Made by a program: the position numbers and the translations under genes
Notes under the pieces: generated by a model
What the model was told of the DNA's origin: nothing
What the model saw: only the letters and a program-made list of their open reading frames with translations
Database searches by the model: none
In this document: positions 60,709 through 64,000 of the stretch, one piece after another
Numbering within the stretch: the stretch's first letter is position 1
How the letters are laid out: every line of letters starts with the position of its first letter
Assembly (NCBI GenBank): GCA_963605745.1
Contig: CAVCWT010000004.1
Location: forward strand, 1-64,000
DNA from: CAG-791 sp963605745
GTDB taxonomy: Bacteria; Bacillota; Clostridia; Lachnospirales; Lachnospiraceae
DNA: 64,000 nt
Reading direction: 5' to 3'

Positions 60709-63054
60709 TCAAAGCTCTACGACGGTCTCTCCGTTCAGCTCAGCACTTACCTTGTTCCCATTCTCCGTAATGATTTCGAGTACAGCACCTGCAATCTTCC
60801 CTTCTGCCACGGCCGTCACCTTATTGCCTTCCCTTGTGGCCCTTACAACAGCCGCTGTCTCGCCGCTTAGATCCGGAATCTCGCAGACCGCAGTCTCACC
60901 ATCCACCGGCAGATACAGACGCAGCGTCGGATGATCGCTATAATCATAATCCGGAACGTCCTTATGGCTGCCGAAGGCAACCAAAGATCCCTCGCGAACA
61001 AAAACAGGCAGGTTCATGTAAGAGTAGGTCTTCTCATACCAGCTGCCGCCGCCTAGAATCTCACCGTCAATGAGACCGACCCATTTACCGGTTCTCTTGC
61101 CGGACTCTCCCTTCTGCACACCCGGCAGATAGAAACGCCCGAGGCTCTCCTCATTAAAGATCGGCGCCACAAGGACAGAATCTCCCAGCATATACTGCAG
61201 ATCCAGATAACGGCACGCCGGATCCTGCGGGAACTGGAACGGCATCGGACGCATCACCGGGACACCGGTTCTGTGTGCCGCACCGGCCAGCTGATAATAG
61301 TACGGCATCATGCTGCACTTGAGCTCGCTGAAGAAACGGACCACATCATTGGACTCATCATCAAAGATCCACGGTACGCGGTAGGAATCCGACCCATGGA
61401 GTCTTGAATGTGTGGAGAATAATCCGAACTGTGCCCATCTCTTGTAAAGATCTGGGGTCGCTGTTTTTTCGAATCCGGAAATATCGTGGCTCCAGAAGGC
61501 AAAGCCGCTCATCATAAAGGACAATCCGGCATGCATGGTCTCTGCCATAGAGCCGTAGGTTGCCTCACAATCACCGCCCCAATGAATCGGGAATTTCTGA
61601 CTTCCGGCCGTTGCACTGCGGGCGAACAGGACCGCATTTCCCTTGCCCTTTGCCTCCTCCAGCGTCGTGAATACCAGCTTGTTATACAGATAGGTATAGT
61701 AGTTGTGCATCGAAACCGGATCACTGCCGTCATAATAGGTCACATCAATCGGAATTCTCTCGCCAAAGTCGGTCTTGATGGCATCAATGCCGGCATCCAA
61801 AAGGCCGCGAACCTTGCCGGCATACCATTCGCAGGCCTCCGGATTCGTAAAGTCCACAATGGCCAGTCCGGGCTGCCAGTTATCGACCTGCTTTACACCT
61901 TTTCCGTCCCCTCGCATCAGGAAATACCCTCTTGCTGCGCCCTCACGGAACATCTCGGTATCCTGCGCCACATACGGATTGATCCAGCAGCACAGCTTCA
62001 GCCCCTTATCATGGTAGCGCTGAATCATGCCCTTTACATCGGAGAATACGGCCGGATCCCAGGTAAAATCACACCAATGCAGTGCTCGCAGCCAGTAGCA
62101 GTCAAAATGGAACACGCGCAGCGGAATCTGACGCTCCTCCATACCGCCGATCAGCTTGTTCGTTGTATTCTCATCATAGCTGGGCTTAAAGCTCGTGGAC
62201 AGCCACAGGCCAAAGCTCCATGCAGGAGGCAGTGCCGGACGTCCGGTCAGCGCAGTATATACCTGAATGATCTCCGCCGGAGTCTCGCCGTACATGATAT
62301 GCATGCGCAGCTGCTCACCGGGAACCGAGCATCCCACAAAGCCCACCTTCTCCGAGCAGATTTCATAAGAGACCTGACCGGAATGATCGGTGAACACACC
62401 ATAACCCTCACTGCTCATATAGAAGGGAATGTTCTTATATCCGATGTCACTGGCCGTGCCGCCGTCCTCATTCCAGATGTTGACCGTCTGGCCGTTTTTG
62501 ACAAAAGGTGTGAAACGCTCACCAAAGCCATAGATGGTCTCTCCCGGCTTTACCGACAGTTCTGTCAGCATATACGCTTCGTAATCCTGCTCAAAGTAAT
62601 GAGGGTCCATGCGCAGCCTGGAAGGAGATCCGTTCACGCGCATATATCCAATGTTGCGGAAATTGGTTCCCGTGAGACGTTTTCCTTTCGCCTCAAAGGA
62701 AATGGCGCAGGTTTCACGATTGACACGCACCGTCATATCCCCTGCTGTCATGACCGCTTCGTTCTCATCAACGGATAACGTCACCTCATCCGGATTCTCG
62801 GTCAGCTCAAAGCGGGGTTCCTTACTGTCATAGCCTGCAAAATGTGTTGTTGTCATTGCAATATCGTTGTGCCCTGCCGAAACGATATCGATATAGAGAA
62901 CCGTCAGATCCAGTGCATCCGCCCTCGTTCGGATCGGCCGCTCCGGCGCTGCAATCCGCATTCCGTGCGGAATTTCCTCTACCGTGAAGGCCTGGGACGC
63001 AAAGGACGCCTTCACGTTCTCGCTCCGAAGCCAGTAACCGTCTGTGAATTTCAT
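60709..63054 (-). CDS. yicI: GH31 alpha-xylosidase (YicI type)
   Basis: A 781-residue glycoside hydrolase family 31 enzyme. An N-terminal beta-sandwich (1 to about 260) precedes the catalytic barrel, which shows LRVFHFDCYWLRALHWCDFTWD, the nucleophile Asp in IDAIKTDFGERIPIDVTYYDG and the acid/base Asp in IHWGGDCEATYGSMAE. SGFAFWSHDISGFE follows, then the C-terminal sandwich. KTDFGERIP is the signature of YicI-type alpha-xylosidases that free xylose from xyloglucan oligosaccharides, so the enzyme is cytoplasmic (no signal peptide). It follows a sugar-binding protein gene in the same direction, consistent with uptake then breakdown. Confidence 0.93.
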   Translation of the reverse strand: MKFTDGYWLRSENVKASFASQAFTVEEIPHGMRIAAPERPIRTRADALDLTVLYIDIVSAGHNDIAMTTTHFAGYDSKEPRFELTENPDEVTLSVDENEAVMTAGDMTVRVNRETCAISFEAKGKRLTGTNFRNIGYMRVNGSPSRLRMDPHYFEQDYEAYMLTELSVKPGETIYGFGERFTPFVKNGQTVNIWNEDGGTASDIGYKNIPFYMSSEGYGVFTDHSGQVSYEICSEKVGFVGCSVPGEQLRMHIMYGETPAEIIQVYTALTGRPALPPAWSFGLWLSTSFKPSYDENTTNKLIGGMEERQIPLRVFHFDCYWLRALHWCDFTWDPAVFSDVKGMIQRYHDKGLKLCCWINPYVAQDTEMFREGAARGYFLMRGDGKGVKQVDNWQPGLAIVDFTNPEACEWYAGKVRGLLDAGIDAIKTDFGERIPIDVTYYDGSDPVSMHNYYTYLYNKLVFTTLEEAKGKGNAVLFARSATAGSQKFPIHWGGDCEATYGSMAETMHAGLSFMMSGFAFWSHDISGFEKTATPDLYKRWAQFGLFSTHSRLHGSDSYRVPWIFDDESNDVVRFFSELKCSMMPYYYQLAGAAHRTGVPVMRPMPFQFPQDPACRYLDLQYMLGDSVLVAPIFNEESLGRFYLPGVQKGESGKRTGKWVGLIDGEILGGGSWYEKTYSYMNLPVFVREGSLVAFGSHKDVPDYDYSDHPTLRLYLPVDGETAVCEIPDLSGETAAVVRATREGNKVTAVAEGKIAGAVLEIITENGNKVSAELNGETVVEL

Positions 63055-63303
63055 ACTACCCTCCTGAATCGTTACAAAGTGTTATTGATACCCAAACACG
63101 ACATACCTCAACGAATTCCATGCGCCTGTAAAAGCCACCTTTATCATGTATATTCGATAAATGAAGGCAGAAGAGCTTCGCCCCTCTGCCTTCTCGTCAG
63201 CTCCCGCAATTTCTGTCATCCTATACTGTCATAGAGCTGTATCGCCCGTTGTCATCATGACATCCGAAAACGACCATGGATCATATCTGTGTCTGTCTTT
63301 TAC

Positions 63304-64000
63304 TTACTGTGCTGCACCATCAATCTCATGCCAGCTCTTCTCGATCTGCTCACAGGTTGCATCCTTGTCGGTGGTTCCTGCTACATAGCCCTGCATTGCC
63401 TCACCAAATGCCTGATTGAAGCTATCGGTAGAGTAGCAGATGGACAGATCGCCGGAGCCCTTCTCGTCAACCGATGCCTTTCCCTGCTCAATGATGGTGT
63501 ACTCGGACTGTTTGTCCGTCTTGATGGGCGGAACAACGCCTGCAACATCTGTAAACCAGCTCTGGCCATAGTCAGAGGTGTACCACCAGTTTACAAAGTG
63601 AAGAACTGCATCCAGATTGTCAGAATCCTTATATACATGCAGTGCCTGATCCGATCCGGATACCACCTGGCAGTCTGCTGCATCATCCGATACCGGATAT
63701 CCGCCAAAGCCGATGTTCAGATCCGGATTGATTGCCAGAAGGTCTGCCTCAACCCATGCGCCCTGACCGGTCATAAATGCTGTATTTCCTGCTGCAAATG
63801 CCTGCTCCTGACCGGCAAGATCCGTCTCGAGCGGCTTGTCATCCCCATATGCTACCAGCGTATCGATGTAATCAAACCAGTTGTCATACAGAACCGAGTA
63901 TTCCGAGATCTTAGCCTCTCCTGCCTGGAACTTGGCAACCATGTCAGAGGTTACCTCTCCGTTTGCCTTTGCTGCTGCATTCAGGAAATCCATGGCATCG
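63304..64000 (-). CDS. Extracellular sugar-binding protein (partial)
   Basis: The C-terminal 232 or so residues of a family 1 solute-binding protein; the open frame continues past the window edge (codons for Asp-Ala precede the ATG at 63993), so the start, signal peptide and lipobox are outside. Visible are AFAAGNTAFMTGQGAWVEADLL, NIGFGGYPVSD, FVNWWYTSDYGQSWFTDV and AMQGYVAGTTDKDATCEQIE. Such proteins bring oligosaccharides to an ABC importer whose permease genes would be expected to the right. It lies 249 bp upstream of yicI, transcribed toward it. A weak hairpin GAAGGCAGA/TCTGCCTTC (63162-63193) lies between. Confidence 0.85.
   Translation of the reverse strand, partial: DAMDFLNAAAKANGEVTSDMVAKFQAGEAKISEYSVLYDNWFDYIDTLVAYGDDKPLETDLAGQEQAFAAGNTAFMTGQGAWVEADLLAINPDLNIGFGGYPVSDDAADCQVVSGSDQALHVYKDSDNLDAVLHFVNWWYTSDYGQSWFTDVAGVVPPIKTDKQSEYTIIEQGKASVDEKGSGDLSICYSTDSFNQAFGEAMQGYVAGTTDKDATCEQIEKSWHEIDGAAQ

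Noticed and set aside
1..64000. tRNA, rRNA or classical riboswitch
   Set aside because: No cloverleaf, rRNA segment or recognisable riboswitch core was seen by eye; a covariance-model scan would be needed to exclude weak ones.

Overview
This 64 kb window is chromosomal DNA from an anaerobic Firmicute, most likely class Clostridia and close to Lachnospiraceae. The genus cannot be named from the sequence. The evidence is strong GGAGG-type ribosome binding sites, a cmk-ispH-rpsA arrangement, a group B-like [FeFe] hydrogenase, a secreted DUF5722-type protein, a GerMN lipoprotein and a monoderm surface repertoire (LCP protein, lipoproteins). No rRNA, tRNA, phage, transposase or CRISPR locus was seen. 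Most of the content is core metabolism. The novelty lies in repeats, fusions and regulatory DNA.

Layout. 1-1147: two divergent small HTH regulators between near-identical 56 bp inverted repeats. 1.2-7.2 kb (minus): LCP protein, BaiN-like flavoprotein, a fused Cmk-IspH and ribosomal protein S1. 7.3-8.5 kb: a membrane acyltransferase. 8.7-12.0 kb (minus): glycolytic gap, pgk and tpiA. 12.3-16.5 kb: PHP phosphatase, Maf, phosphopantetheinyl transferase and a PHP-HAD fusion. 17.0-19.8 kb (plus): an HTH domain fused to a nucleotide-sugar dehydrogenase, then a UDP-glucuronate epimerase-like gene. 19.9-26.8 kb (minus): a ComEA-like protein, a two-component system, a GerMN lipoprotein and ComEC. 27-35 kb: solute-binding protein and argD, argB, argJ, a GNAT gene and argC (minus), divergent from argG (plus). 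35.4-43.6 kb: DUF1294, deoD, mtnA, a Na+/alanine symporter, a secreted DUF5722 protein, an alpha/beta hydrolase and kduI. 43.7-52.2 kb (minus): an ABC transporter, [FeFe] hydrogenase, GltD-like flavoprotein, hypA and hypB. 52.3-57.6 kb: a threonine-aldolase-like gene and a Gld-type ABC system with DUF4340. 57.7-60.6 kb (plus): M18 peptidase, DJ-1 protein and CBS protein. 60.7-64 kb (minus): a GH31 alpha-xylosidase and a sugar-binding protein that runs off the window.

The genes fit a saccharolytic, fermentative lifestyle. Plant-polymer oligosaccharides and uronates (YicI, KduI, solute-binding proteins) feed glycolysis. Reducing equivalents leave through, or are sensed by, the hydrogenase/flavoprotein module. 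Arginine is made by the acetyl-cycle pathway, apparently under ArgR control.

The non-coding DNA is the most unusual part. (i) A dispersed element bounded by GTATCTGTTTAGCAC / GTGCTAAAYAGATAC contains hairpins with compensatory base changes. It supplies a stop codon to one gene and abuts the 5' end of others. (ii) A 61-62 bp double-hairpin unit occurs as arrays at two loci, each starting within about 4 nt of a stop codon and in the same orientation relative to the upstream gene. (iii) A 195 bp palindrome precedes the HTH-dehydrogenase gene. (iv) Four hairpins separate pgk from tpiA.
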